Source: Dermatemys mawii (Eukaryota > Chordata > Testudines > Dermatemydidae). Taken from it: a stretch of 64,000 bases of DNA. The notes beneath the pieces were generated by a model, which saw nothing but the letters and a program-made list of their open reading frames with translations, did not search any database and was not told the origin of the DNA. The position numbers and the translations under genes were made by a program. Position 1 is the first letter of the stretch, and each line of letters opens with the position of its first letter. The stretch lies in NCBI GenBank assembly GCA_007922305.1, contig ML677374.1, positions 5,963,991-6,027,990 of the forward strand, written 5' to 3'. Below, piece by piece: positions 50,401 through 59,192 of the stretch.

Positions 50401-53400
50401 AATAAACCCCTAACCTATATCTGAGCTATTGAAGTCCTCAAACCATGGTTTAAAGACTTCAAGGTGCAGAGAATCCTCCAGCAAGTGACCCATGCCTCAC
50501 GCTGCGGAAGAAGGTGAAAAAACCTCTGCCGATCTGCCCGGGAGGAAAATTCCTTCCCGAGCCCAAATATGGCGACCAGCTGAACCCTGAGCATGTGGGC
50601 AAGACTCACCAACCAGACACCCAGGAAAGAATTCTCTGTAGTAACTGAGATCCCACCCCTTCTAACATCCCATCACAGGCCATTGGGCATATTTACCGCT
50701 AATAGTCAAAGATCAATTCAATCAATTGCCAAAATTAGGCTATTCCATCATACCACCCCCTCCATAAATTTATCAAGCTTAGTCTTGAAGTCAGATTGTC
50801 TTTTGCCCCCACTGCTCCCCTCTCTCTGAACTATTGAAATAATCATGAAAGCTGACGCCTTGATGCAAGGCTATGATCAAAATGGATGAATGGCCCCTTC
50901 TATTTTATCAGCTGTGTCGGCCTAGATTCAGTCACTGCTGTAGTTGCTTTCTAAAATCAACTCTCTGTATAACTTTTCATGAGTGATATATCGGAATATT
51001 TGGATACTAATAATTAAATGGTACTGTTAAATTTTAATGTAAATTAAATGGGTTATTAAATGTAAATTAATGGGTTATTGCAGATTGTTCTGTATGCAAT
51101 TTATGACTTTTAAAACAAACTTTGTAATTTTGGATAATCTAAGCACTATACCCAGATGTACAGACATTCCTTTCTTAGCCTGTGTAATATATAATTTTAA
51201 CATTAGCTTTGGTAACATTTTAAAATCTGAACCCCTTCCAGCAACTCTGGATGCTTTTTTTAAATTTGTCCAACAGCTGCTCTTGCAAATGGCCTTTTAA
51301 AAATGTTTCTTCAGGTGTATGCTACAGTCGTTTCCTCTTTTTAAACACACACCTTCCTTCAAACCTTATAAGCAGACAGTGGGCCTATCAGCAAGATCAT
51401 ATAGATGGCCAAATAAAACCACGCACAATAAGGGGAGAGAGTTTAAATTCAGCCATGGGGCAGTTTTATGCTGTGTCCTACAGAAATAGTGTCTAGCTTA
51501 GCACAAGCGGAGCCCGATAGACAGAAATGATGCTATCCAAATGTATTGATTTCCCTTCGTTTAGGCTGAACTCAGCAAATCCCCCCTCCTTTGTTCTGTA
51601 ATACTAGTAATAATATTAATTGCATTACTATAGCGCCTTCATTTAAGTAATTTGAAGTGTTATAGGACCTCATCTAGTGACCATTGAAGATAATGGGCTT
51701 TGGATCAGATCCTTAGGCGACTTTGCCGATATCAGCCTTAATGCCTAAGGGATTGGGATGCCCAGTTCCAATTAAAATGCATGAGAATTGGGCACTCAGA
51801 CCCAGTCTCAGCCTGTGCGTCTTGTCTTATCCCAGTGGGTAAATCAGAGGTTGTAACTTGCCGAAGGCCACACAGCAAGTGATCAGGAGAGCAGGACTCA
51901 GATTTCCCTCTTCCCTCACAACAGCAGATTCAGGATGCATTGTAGCTGCTTAAGTCCTTGGAACGTGCATAGTTTAGCTTTCCTATGTGCAACAGGGTTA
52001 AGAGAATCTGTTTCCTTCATCCTTAGTCACGGACTGAAGAAGAGGAAAACCCTTTGAGATGTGCCTAGGCTGCAGAATTTGGCTCTAGAGTTAGCTCTCA
52101 AAGTTCAGGGAGTGAAATTGCCAGTGAAGTCAATGGCAAAGCTTCCCCTGACTTCTTTAGGGCCAGGATTTCAACCAGGGTGTTTAAATCTGTGGGCTTT
52201 TGCTTTGCCTCAATATATTGATATGGATGAGCTGCAAAATTCAGACGTGATCTGGGTCTTGGTTTGGATTCTGAGCAACCCTGAATTTTACAGTACTTGG
52301 ACCTGGGGGTTTTGTTTGAAGGTCACCTCTGTGATATCTGACAAAAGGATAACTGTTAATAAGCAGTGAAAGTTGGCTGCCAGGCGTGTTAGCGTCTCCC
52401 AGACAGGACAGATCTTTAATGCATTGGTTTATCCTTCTTGTTATACTTCTACTGAACCTCTGTCCTAAGTGGAAACCAGGATGCACAGGAGCTGGGGGTC
52501 AAAGCTGCTGTCTGTTTAGTGGAAAGCTTTTGGGGAAAACACTGCCAGGGGTTCCTTGTGGGGTTTTCAGCTTGCAAGCCTCCTCCCACTGGTGTTTCTG
52601 TAGCACAATGCAGTCTGGGGCCACTGTGTGCAGTAGAAATGTAGTTGGAATTTAGCGAGGCAGCCTTGTTGTCCACCCAGGTTAACACCTTAGTTTTACA
52701 TCTCATCCAAAAATCAGCATCTGCCGCCATCTGAAATCCTGTTGCCAGACACCCGCAGTTACTGAGCCTGGACATGGAGGGAAGCGTGCCATCTCTGAAA
52801 TCCTTGACCACACGCCCTCTAGGTGCTCCTTGGAGGCCTTGTGTTCAAGGACTGACCCTGCACAAGGCTGCTGAGATCTGGCCAGATCACAGCACAAGTT
52901 TGTGTGGCTGTGGGCCATTTATTGATTGATTGTAGCAGTGGCAACATGTTATCTGTTTGCATGGTCGGGATGCAACACAAATTAGTCTCCTTTGGCGGAA
53001 ACGACGTATGATAGCCCTATAGTCATGCACCACCCTGCACCAGGAGGGGTTGTGTCCCCACTGTCCTGCAAACACACAGGCTAGTCACTTTGGATACAGA
53101 GAAAAGGGCTATAAAGGAAAAGAGAGCTCCCTTTAATGGGATGTACGTTGTATTTCACCCGCTGAAATGTCAGGTTGGTGAAACAGCTGCAGGCTACAGA
53201 GTTTATGAGTGATTTGGTGGATGTTTGCAGCTAGCGTCCATCTCTTCCCAGCAGCCAGACATCATGTGACTATCGCCTCGTGCTGGAAGCTGTCAGTGTC
53301 TCTAATGTGACACATCAGAGATGAGATGCTGGTTCTTATTAGCATCAGGGCCCTTCGGAAGGGGTGAGAGGGCGTCCTCTGGAGAGTTTGGGGCTGTGGC

Positions 53401-56400
53401 TTTTGAATGATTGACACACAGGGAGAGCCGCAGAGCCTCTCATTTCATTAGCTTTGTATCATTTAGTTTGATAAAAGAGCTGGATGCTTATAATAATCGC
53501 CGGTAATGACTAATTAGCAATGGTGATGCATACAATTATTGTGGCCTTTATCCACACTTGTGTGTGTTAAGCCTACAGCTTGTCACCCTCCATGCTGTGA
53601 CGTTGTTTTATTATTTTTATTAGTGTCCCCGATCTTGTAATGAGACATTGGGTGCTCTACCAGCATAGAACATGTAGATGCAGTTAAACAATGTTAAAAA
53701 CTTTCAGGTGCAGATTCGGGATCTTGTCTGTGTCAATATTTGTTTAATATTATCACTTACACTTTTTCCTCTCAAATGACCTGGTTTTTGCCTTTAAAAA
53801 TTCTCATGGAGGCGTGTAAGGGTTTGCTCAGACTAGGTCACACCCTCCCAGGTGAATGGATACAAATACATAGGACAGATAAGCTAGATTGTTGTATTGT
53901 TCTTGATGCAAAACCTGTATGTCGCTTTTATGCCCTCTTCTGATCACAGGAGCTGTGTGGACTTGGCTTTTCCCCTGTGTGCACCTTTGAGGAGCCTCAG
54001 TGTTGCTCTAAACCAGGGCAACTGTAAAGCAGCTGAAGCAGGGACCAAGATGTGGCTTCCAGTGGGTGAATGCGTAGAACAAATGCATTACAGTGTGTAG
54101 CTGGAAAGCTCTTCAAGCTCCTGCAATAACAGAGAAAACTAAGCAAGGAAACAAAATACAGTCCCAGTGTTAATATCCTTTGTGAATGTATGTGAAGGTT
54201 CTATTCCTCCCTGCATGCAGGTAGGATTTTTTTTTTTAAAAAAAACCTAATAAACTCAGGGCCTGATTCTCATCTGACTTACACTGGTGTAATGCCATTG
54301 ATTTCAAATGAGTGGCTCCTAATTTACGCTGGTGTGAGAGGAGAATCAGGCCCTTAAAGCTGCACAAATGAATAATAAATTGAGCCATATTTCTGTTGGA
54401 AGCATTCACGTTAAAAAGCACATACACACAAATTCCCTTTGGTTCCCGTAATGTCATGCTGCTTTATGAGTTTTGCCTCTTAAATTCAGGGGGAAAACAG
54501 GACAAACAAACCCAAGCACAATAGAACGGTGGAAAAAAAATGTATCCAATAATCTTCATCTTTCTGTTCATATACAATGAGCCCTAAGCTTCCCCTGCAA
54601 AAAGACCTTTTCTTGGGCTTCTTGTGAAGGAGAAGAATTTCACCCTGTTCTCAGTTGCCAGATTTTTCATATCGGATGATTATGACTTTCACAGTGTGGA
54701 AGTTTGTTGTTTAGTATATGTAATGAATCCCAGCACACTCTGAGCATGGTATGCATTTCCCTTTGTAAGGGCAAATATTCAAAATTCAATGTAAAATGAC
54801 ACTGTGCAAACTGACAGTTACGTGTAACAAGGCGCTTTTGCTGGGCTTTAGTTGCTAATTAAAGGTATGACAGTATGATTGCATTACACTGGTGTAAAAC
54901 AGGAGTTGCCTCAGACAAGTTGGGGGAAGCAGGATGGAATCCTAAAGCCAGTATTAGGGAAGCTGGTTTGTAGTTTAGGGAACAATTGCTCTGCACCTTT
55001 AGTTATTTACTTTAATGCAAAATGTGAATAAAAGGCTACCAGATGATAATGGGAGCACTTTAAATCGGTTTTGCATGGTGGGATTGTACATGATGCAGGA
55101 AATTGTGAATTGGGCCCTCAGGTCCTCATTATTATTAATAAATTAATCATGATTTGTATGAGCGTAGTGCCTAGAAGGCCCTAATCATGGACCAGGATGC
55201 TGATATGTGAGGTGCTGTCATTTCTTGCTTATGCTGTTTTTAATATGGTAATGCTGCTGATTTAGTGAAATTATTCCTGGTTTACATTGGTGTAGGTGAG
55301 CTCATAATCAAGCCTCGTTTTCATTGCTGAAAAGGTGTGTGTACTTTACCTCAGGGACTATATCAGCACTGTAAATAAAAGAGCACAGGTGAAGCACCAG
55401 AGAGGAGTGTATGAGACCCTTTCTATGACCAGCCTAAGCACAGAGCACAGGGACTACGGAAAGGAAACCTGTGCCGCCCCGTGACAGGGTGTTAAAGTTA
55501 AATTGTAACTTGCCTCTTATTTGGAAACTCTAAGAACTGCTTTAACCCTGAATTACACTTGCATCCACTTTTAGTCCCGTGCCCCTTTTATGCTGCCAGC
55601 GTGACATAAAAGGTCCTTAGCATAACTGAGAATCAGACCCAAGGTGACCAGTTAAATTTCAAGGACATAAAGGACAAGGATATGGAAGAAATATCAGAGA
55701 GGGGTTAATTTGAAAGGACATCCATCACCTTACAGACTCTAACTCATGGTACAGAATTGTGCATTTGTGTCACTATGTACTGTTCTTTACATGTTTAAAG
55801 CTTGATTTGTTTCCTGTTATCTGGGGCAGGGTTTGAGTCTCGGTTGACTTACACCTTGTCTCGTCATTTGCACCAGTGCTGAGTGAATGATTCCCTATCG
55901 ATCACCTTCCTTGCTTTGGCACAAACAGTGCTGTGCTGGTCTGCTTGTGACTTAACTCCCTTCCCCACCCTATCTGAGGTCTCACCACCTCCCCTTAGGT
56001 CAGCAGGTGACCTTTTGCTTCACTGCAGTAGCCTGCAGGATGTGAGGTTGTCTTTCCTTCTCAAGTGCTTTGTCTTTTAAATTACACTTGTTTCATGTAT
56101 CGAATCCCCCCATCCTTCCATCTGCCTTTTATATTCTTACTTTTTAGAAGTTTTAACCATTGTTGTGGCTTCTTCTATATATTGCCTATAGTGATACAAG
56201 CACCTATTTGGATGTGCTGAATATTATTTTACAGGTCTCCAGCTCAGATACCATGATAACAAGTGCATTGTCCAAACCTGGAACACAGTAGCTCTTTCCT
56301 ACCCAAGATCTCAAAGTGCTTCACATACATTAATGAATAAAGCCTGTAAGGCAAGTCAGAATTACAGATGGGGAAAATGAGATACAATAAGGGCAAAATG

Positions 56401-59192
56401 TTCAGAACTGGCCATTGATTTTTAGGTATCCACCTCTGAAATTCTTTGAGTAGGATTCTCAGCTGGTGTAGATCAGCTCTGTTGACTTTGATGGAATCCC
56501 AAATTTTCTGAATTTTAAGAGCTCAGAGACGGCCAATCTCCAACTGAAATCAGTGGGAGCTGAGTTCTTCTGAAAATTAGGTTCAAAGAATAAGATCCGT
56601 CTGTAAAGGTGAAAGTACATGAAACAGTAACTTTGGAAAATGTGGCCGTGACACACACAAATGAATACAGTAACTGGGAACAAAACTGAGGTTTTCTGAC
56701 CCCTCCCCCCGACTGAGCCTCCCTCCCCGAAAACAGACAAACCCTCCAAAACACCCCTAAAGCAGTTGCTAATATTTTAAAATTCTGACTGGAGCTGATC
56801 AGAAATGATCAGGGGAGAGAGAATCACTTTCTTTTTGTGTGGTGATTTCTCCCCCCACCCCTCTTGGTCAAAAATAGACATTTCAATTGGAAATTTAATC
56901 AAAAATGTGAACCAGATAACCCTAATATTTTATGGGAAAGGAAGGGGAACAGTTAAGAGAATCCAGTTTCATTTACTGATTTGGTTTTTCATTCTCTCCC
57001 CCCTCACCAAGAAAGGCACTCTTTATATGATATATGTTATAATTTAACATTTCATCTGAGTATTTGTATTCCAAGAAGGCAATGTGTGAACTCTAGTACG
57101 CTTTCACTGTGTCTTGTATATTCATTTTAAAAGACAATGTCAAAGTAACTAGTTCCCCAAATTGACATACTGTGGGGGGAATCCTGGTTTCATTGAAATC
57201 AATGGGAGGTTTGCCATTGCCTTTGCTGGGGCAGAATCTGTTCACCCTGTGTCTTTTAAAAACGAGCTAGTTGACGTTTAATGTTGACATTCCACTGATG
57301 TTTCTTTGACAAACTGATTGTTGTGAGGAGCTCAATTTAAATCACTCCTCCCCTCCAGCTGCTTGCATTAACAAAGTTCTGCATGTGTATTTTGAGAGTG
57401 AATTTCACTCAGACCCTGTCCTGTGCAGGACTCGCCAGAAGCCAGGCACAGTTTTTGCTTGCCTTTCGGTGGTTGTTTAAATTACTTGTTACCGCAAAGA
57501 CTGATTTATAAAACAAATGGCCCAGTTCAGTTGGGAAGAGGGAGGCTGGGCACACAATAGTTGAGTCACCTGAGTGCTGTAATAAAGTACTTTGGTCTAA
57601 CTCTATTGGTTGGACCGAGGATGCGTGGTTTAGTGTTTTCTGGGGGATTATTTGATAAGAGCATATGTTTTGTTTGAGTTACTACCCAGCGGTTCAGTGG
57701 ACAAATTTTGCTTTTCGTTGTTGGTTGTTATCAATATAGAGGTTAACAATTATGTGCACCATGCAAGGGGCGGCTGAATTAAGTGATCTGAATAGTAAAC
57801 ATATTTAAGTATTTAAAAAAATGACTTCAGTGAAGGGTTATCGTCTTGTGCAGTGAAGACTCATAAGGGTCAAGACTGAACTTGGTATAAATCCTTTAAT
57901 GGTTCTGAGAACACACTTCATGCTGGGCTCTGGTTCAATTTAGTCAAGCTACCTGGAAATATCTGATATTTAAAACTCCTCTGCACCTGGCAGATTATCT
58001 TCTTACTGTAAAATACTACAATCCATTGCACACATTAGACAGCATGGGACAGATTGTCCACTAGTGTAAATCAATGTAACTCCATTCATTTCAGTGTAAT
58101 GATGCTGATTTACACTGGCTAAGGATCTGGCTCTACAAATGTAAACCAAGGGGAATTCAGTTGTGAGTAGTTATGTCTGTGACATTTATAGCATCCAACC
58201 CAAGAGATCAGCTCCGTGGAGCTGGATGAGCAAATGTAATGTGCAAGTGACAGGCAATTAGCAAGGCGGCCTGTGCTACACATAAGATCAGGCCTCCTCT
58301 TACTAAGTCTGAGGCCTGGTTTACACCTGAAACTTAGGCTGACATAGCTACATTGCTCAGAAGCATGAAAAAAACCACATCCTGGAGCGATGTAGTTAAA
58401 CTGAACTAAGCCCCTGTTTAGACATGGCTAGGTCAATGGGAGAATTAACTACCACCTCTCGAGGGGGTGGATTTACTACAGTGACTGAAACCCGCCTTCC
58501 ATCACTATAGCATGTGTCTACACTACTGTGCTACGGTGGCATAGCTGAGGTGCTTGTAGTGTAGACATAGCCTTAGTCCCTTTCTGCGAAGATGTTTTAA
58601 AATCAAGATTCTGGCAGCCGTATCTGCAGAGGTAGCGTGGTCCGGAGGATGGGGTACCACACTGAGATTTGAGTTCTGTTCCTGGCTCTATTGCTGATTG
58701 GCTGTGTGACCCTGAGAGAGTCACTTCCCCTGTTGGTGCTGTTGTTCCCCTGGTCTGTCTTTGCTATTTGGACTGCAAGCTCTTTGGGGAAGCAACTCTC
58801 TCATACTGTGTGTTTATACAAGTCTGGCACAATGGGGTTTTGATCTTGGTTGGGGCTGTTACATGCTGCCGTAATACGAACTAATAACGAAAGTACATGC
58901 TGGCAGAAATGAAGTGCCCCGCTGATCAGTTGCGCCTTTCCCAGGAGAAGGAATTCTGATTGTTTTTTCTTTCTTTCTGTAGAAATTGGCAGCTGAGTGC
59001 CAGAGTGCGGGATACCCCGGCATCCTTATTCCCTACAAGTGTGATCTGTCCAATGAAGAGGAGATCCTATCTATGTTCTCTGCGATCAAGACTCTACATC
59101 AAGGGGTTGACGTGTGCATCAACAACGCTGGCTTGGCTCGCCCCGAGCCCCTGCTCTCTGGGAAAACGGAGGGTTGGAGGATGATGATAGAT
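20281..59192 (+). CDS. DHRS11: Dehydrogenase/reductase SDR family member 11, N-terminal 114 residues (2 exons, 3' part outside window)
   Basis: Exon 1 is 20281-20412 (44 codons) and exon 2 is 58983-59192 (70 codons). They join in phase. The protein begins MERWKDRVALVTGASVGIG, with the Rossmann TGxxxGxG motif at residues 12-19. Arg38 in GCARS suits NADP(H) preference, CDL at 64-66 gives the adenine-pocket Asp65, and the NNAG motif is at 91-94. The human protein is about 260 residues, so this is the cofactor-binding first half; the catalytic Ser, YxxxK and the substrate loop are downstream. Family knowledge: human DHRS11 is a cytosolic NADP(H)-dependent reductase of 3- and 17-ketosteroids and dicarbonyls. 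The ATG at 20281 is chosen because no in-frame ATG lies just upstream; the few extra N-terminal residues of the human protein are absent. No frameshift was seen. Intron 1 is unusually long. Confidence 0.95.
20415..20500 (+). other. G-tract cluster, possible G-quadruplex
   Basis: At least eight runs of three or more G occur within about 55 bases right after the exon 1 donor. A run of 13 G follows around 20486-20498. Such density supports G-quadruplex folding on the non-template strand. Homopolymer length may be unreliable. Confidence 0.6.
21866..22050. mobile_element. Palindromic MITE
   Basis: The left end 'gagttagctgacacgattct' and the right end, read inverted, 'gaattagctgacatgatgct' pair over about 38 bp including GACTACATC/GACCACATC and AGTGG. 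The total length is about 180 bp with no coding capacity, as expected for a MITE. Confidence 0.65.
25018..25150. repeat. Near-palindromic 'gaagtcaatgg' repeat, two units
   Basis: It contains 'tttaagtcaatggaagtttt' + 'gccactgacttccatgggcc', then 'actgaagtcagtgg' + 'ttactgacttcag'. It is self-complementary around the Ca/Tt centres and belongs to the family described in the findings. Confidence 0.6.
28425..28535 (-). mobile_element. CORE-SINE/MIR fragment
   Basis: 'gaatccaggcctcctgtgtc' followed by 'ccactggaccacgctgcctc' is the reverse complement of the tRNA-like head and early core. Confidence 0.6.
29225..29290. repeat. Palindromic 'cagctggtgtaaat' repeat
   Basis: It begins 'cagatcctcagctggtgtaa' and ends 'caggctgaggatctg', its near inverse. 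Confidence 0.6.
29620..29815 (-). mobile_element. CORE-SINE/MIR copy
   Basis: 'attaccccattttacaggtg' + 'agaaaaccaagacacagac' + 'aaggtctcctatctcccacc' is the MIR core and head in reverse orientation. Confidence 0.7.
30337..30455 (+). mobile_element. CORE-SINE/MIR 3' end
   Basis: 'ggaagctctttgaggcaggg', 'tgtacagcacctagcacact' and 'ggtgctactaaaataaaaaa' form the 3' part of the reptile MIR type. Confidence 0.75.
31095..31325 (-). mobile_element. CORE-SINE/MIR copy
   Basis: The order 'tttatttattatttgtaatg', 'ggccccagtgtacctgaag', 'gtccaagattattggcagag' and 'gtctcttgagtcccagtc' is a near-complete MIR on the - strand. Confidence 0.65.
33085..33425. repeat. GC-rich interspersed repeat, unclassified
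   Basis: An island of C/G-rich sequence ('ttggggcccctggcac', 'catttggggcccctac', 'gaggccccgcccc', 'gaggcctcaccccc') in AT-rich intron. Internally repetitive GGGGCCCC motifs suggest a transposon remnant rather than a CpG-island promoter, because CpG is sparse. The overlapping open frames are low-complexity Pro/Gly frames. Confidence 0.4.
33591..33670 (+). repeat. 80-bp direct repeat, copy A
   Basis: Ungapped match to 35731-35810 with 9 differences in 80. It includes the octamer ATTTGCAT. Confidence 0.85.
34640..34960 (-). mobile_element. CORE-SINE/MIR copy
   Basis: 'acaagtggggaaactgaagc', 'gttgcccaaggtcaatcagt' and, further on, 'catggaccaggactccatgg' + 'gctgtacaaacacacaacaa' are MIR core and tail blocks in reverse orientation. 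They may be two overlapping copies. Confidence 0.65.
35731..35810 (+). repeat. 80-bp direct repeat, copy B
   Basis: Ungapped match to 33591-33670, offset 2140 bases, about 89% identity. It includes the octamer ATTTGCAT. Confidence 0.85.
37660..37830 (-). mobile_element. CR1-like LINE 3' UTR fragment
   Basis: 'aatctcttggggtagtgagt' + 'tccacagtcaaatg' + 'gggtttttcccttttagcc' fits the CR1 3' UTR read in reverse. Its left edge adjoins a 'gaagttaatgggagttttgc' palindromic unit at 37600-37650. Confidence 0.5.
38012..38455 (+). mobile_element. MIR/CORE-SINE split by a nested MITE
   Basis: The left piece 38012-38107 has box A-like 'tagtccagtggttagggag', box B-like 'ggttcaattccctg' and core 'gcgcaagtcac'. 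The right piece 38350-38455 resumes with 'tgcctcagttccccatcatc' + 'tgtaaaatgggaca'. The two pieces are consecutive parts of one MIR. Confidence 0.8.
38108..38349. mobile_element. MITE inserted in a MIR
   Basis: Left terminus 'agggtatctgtacgcag' and right terminus, inverted, 'aaggtacatctacacag'. The interior is rich in 'gggcttg'/'caagccc' inverted blocks. Same type as 5550-5790. Confidence 0.7.
38484..38772 (+). mobile_element. Foldback retroposon with 15-bp target-site duplication
   Basis: Arms 38479-38605 and 38614-38740 are inverted copies, 126 of 127 positions identical, separated by 8 bases. A non-duplicated tail 38741-38772 ('ctaacacggctacccctctg') follows. The direct repeat 'tctatctagacagaa' flanks the insertion at 38469-38483 and 38773-38787. 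The sequence is of a dispersed turtle/crocodilian retroposon type. Penelope-like or LINE-mobilised origin is possible; the family name is not verified. Confidence 0.8.
40240..40400. mobile_element. Decayed MITE
   Basis: It starts 'gagggtatgtctaaactgca', a recognisable turtle hAT-like MITE terminus. The opposite end is not clear. Confidence 0.4.
40720..40940 (+). mobile_element. CR1 LINE 3' end
   Basis: 'gtccatcaatggctattagc', 'ccagaagctgggaatgggca', 'gttctgttcattccctc', 'actgggctaggtggac' and the terminal 'ggccattcttatgttc' form the 3' UTR of a turtle CR1 subfamily in sense orientation. Well preserved. Confidence 0.85.
41130..41200. mobile_element. Short MITE remnant
   Basis: 'aagggtgtgtctacacctga' and the inverted 'ctagtgtagaccca' are paired MITE-like ends about 60 bases apart. 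Confidence 0.45.
41934..41943. other. Assembly gap (10 N)
   Basis: Ten undetermined bases. A fixed size of ten often marks a gap of unknown or estimated length. It causes the unknown residues in an overlapping spurious frame. Confidence 0.99.
42405..42530 (-). mobile_element. CORE-SINE/MIR 3' end
   Basis: 'catcgtggaccagtgcccgt' + 'tgtgctaggcactggacaaa' + 'aaagagcttacgatccaag' is the MIR tail in reverse. Confidence 0.7.
43388..43470. repeat. Palindromic 'ggtatttaggtgcctaac' repeat
   Basis: The left half 'agatcctcaaaggtatttag' + 'gtgcctaacttccactg' is mirrored by 'gggagttaggtacttaaata' + 'cttttggggatctgg'. The centre is GAAATTAATGG. Confidence 0.7.
43548..43742. mobile_element. MITE remnant
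   Basis: 'gtttaatccatttaaaaaca', an inner 'accagtttagttaaactcg' and 'ggatacacctaaatct' are as in turtle MITEs with TTTAGTTAAA cores. The ends are partly inverted. Confidence 0.45.
43890..44091 (-). mobile_element. CORE-SINE/MIR copy
   Basis: 'atcctcattttacagattgg' + 'gaaactgaggcacagagagg' + 'gaccaaggtcaaacagcagg' is one of the clearest MIR cores in the window, in reverse orientation. Confidence 0.85.
44092..44210. mobile_element. Short inverted-end MITE
   Basis: Left 'ggtgctggaactag' and right 'ttgttccagcccccc' pair. The interior 'cttgaagtggtttccatcat' + 'atacagggtttacagtttgg' is a familiar dispersed turtle sequence. It lies directly against the MIR at 43890-44091. Confidence 0.7.
45633..45900. 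mobile_element. Palindromic MITE
   Basis: Ends 'taggtctggtctatacac' and, inverted, 'taaggccttttctgcacac'. Inner motifs such as 'gcagttatacctgtgtaaaa' and 'ttatacctgtataactg' with 'agtgtgg' are typical of turtle hAT-like MITEs. Confidence 0.7.
46295..46500. mobile_element. hAT (Charlie-like) DNA transposon end
   Basis: It begins 'caggggtgggcaaactatgg', matching the terminal inverted repeat of hAT-Charlie-type elements. The far terminus is not seen, so the copy is truncated or runs into the adjoining LINE. Confidence 0.55.
46560..47010 (-). mobile_element. CR1 LINE ORF2 reverse-transcriptase fragment
   Basis: On the - strand the order is GSMLFSIFINDL, then AKSADDTK (the FADD catalytic box with Phe changed to Ser), KWQMKFYVDKCKVKHTGE and TQERDRGVMVDNSLKTS. 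These are palm and thumb motifs of CR1-clade RT. The 61-codon open part is 46596-46781. Upstream stops (for example after DDTK) show it is a pseudogene fragment. Confidence 0.85.
48178..48274. repeat. Palindromic 'gcctgattc...gaatcaggc' repeat
   Basis: It opens 'gcctgattccggtctctctt', has the centre 'acattgacttcagt', and closes 'gaaatcagaatcaggcc'. It is one of the most complete copies of this family. Confidence 0.7.
49721..49761 (+). repeat. Poly-G run followed by (CT)n
   Basis: About 13 G near 49719-49732, then a (TC)n stretch at 49747-49760. Simple sequence only. Confidence 0.8.
50300..50845 (-). mobile_element. CR1 LINE 3' region
   Basis: The left edge 'tcatagaatcatagacttta' is the reverse complement of the CR1 ATTCTATG-repeat 3' end. 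It is followed by 'ggtcagaagggaccattatg' + 'atcatctagtctgatctcct' and 'ggaggaaaattccttcccga'. At about 545 bp it is the longest LINE piece in the window, and little decayed. Confidence 0.9.
51600..51915 (-). mobile_element. CORE-SINE/MIR copy with an inserted unit
   Basis: The 3' edge 'aggttgtaacttgccgaagg' + 'ccacacagcaagtgatcagg' is the MIR core in reverse. The left part 'actatagcgccttcatttaa' fits the MIR tail. Between them lies a 'gataatgggctttggatcag' palindrome-type unit. Confidence 0.5.
53400..53580. promoter_or_regulatory. Candidate non-coding regulatory block
   Basis: Dense, repeat-free sequence with a CTAATTAG homeodomain palindrome (53510-53517), an inverted SOX-type pair ACAATTATTGT (53532-53542), GATAAAAG (53470-53477) and TGATGCATAC. 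Compositionally it resembles developmental enhancers. Function is inferred only. Confidence 0.3.
54258..54354. repeat. Palindromic 'gcctgattct...agaatcaggc' repeat
   Basis: 'gggcctgattctcatctgac' opens, 'ttacactggtgtaatgccat' and 'aatttacgctggtgtg' are inverted relatives, and 'gagaatcaggccc' closes. Confidence 0.7.
55130..55225 (-). mobile_element. CORE-SINE/MIR 3' end fragment
   Basis: 'agcgtagtgcctagaaggcc' + 'ctaatcatggaccaggatgc' is the MIR tail in reverse. Confidence 0.6.
56285..56400 (-). mobile_element. CORE-SINE/MIR fragment
   Basis: 'gatctcaaagtgcttcacat' + 'acagatggggaaaatgagat' is MIR core in reverse. Confidence 0.55.
58050..58134. repeat. Palindromic 'tagtgtaaatca...tgatttacactgg' repeat
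   Basis: 'ccactagtgtaaatcaatgt' is mirrored by 'gctgatttacactggct', centred on 'tccattcatttcagtg'. Confidence 0.65.
58311..58574. mobile_element. Palindromic MITE near DHRS11 exon 2
   Basis: Ends 'gaggcctggtttacacctga' and, inverted, 'ctaaggctatgtctacacta'. Internal 'gacatggctaggtcaatggg' and 'ggcatagctgagg' are typical of turtle hAT-like MITEs. It ends about 400 bases before exon 2. Confidence 0.75.
58620..58890 (+). mobile_element. CORE-SINE/MIR copy
   Basis: Near full length: head 'ggtagcgtggtccggaggat', core 'ggctgtgtgaccctgagaga' and 3' part 'gactgcaagctctttgggga' + 'ggcacaatggggttttgatc' + 'gtaatacgaactaataa'. It lies less than 100 bases upstream of exon 2. Confidence 0.85.
58983..59192 (+). 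CDS. DHRS11: DHRS11 coding exon 2
   Basis: The acceptor is TTCTTTCTGTAG ending at 58982, preceded by a strong T/C tract. The donor is consensus GTGAGT at 59193. It encodes KLAAECQSAGYPG and onward through CDLSNEEE and NNAGLARP to GWRMMID, all characteristic of DHRS11. Length 210 bases, phase 0 at both ends. Confidence 0.95.

Larger units (their letters stand above)
20413..58982 (+). other. DHRS11: DHRS11 intron 1 (38.6 kb)
   Basis: No nested gene is supported on either strand. Its 5' end is G-rich. Repeats listed separately include MIRs, MITEs, CR1 pieces and an inverted-repeat retroposon. Blocks where I can name nothing are about 22100-24990, 25200-28400, 31350-33080, 35850-36240, 36430-37560, 38800-39500, 44220-45600, 47050-48150, 48760-50280, 50860-51590, 52200-54200 (apart from the candidate regulatory block) and 59780-61880 in the next intron. 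A gap of 10 N occurs at 41934-41943. Confidence 0.85.
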
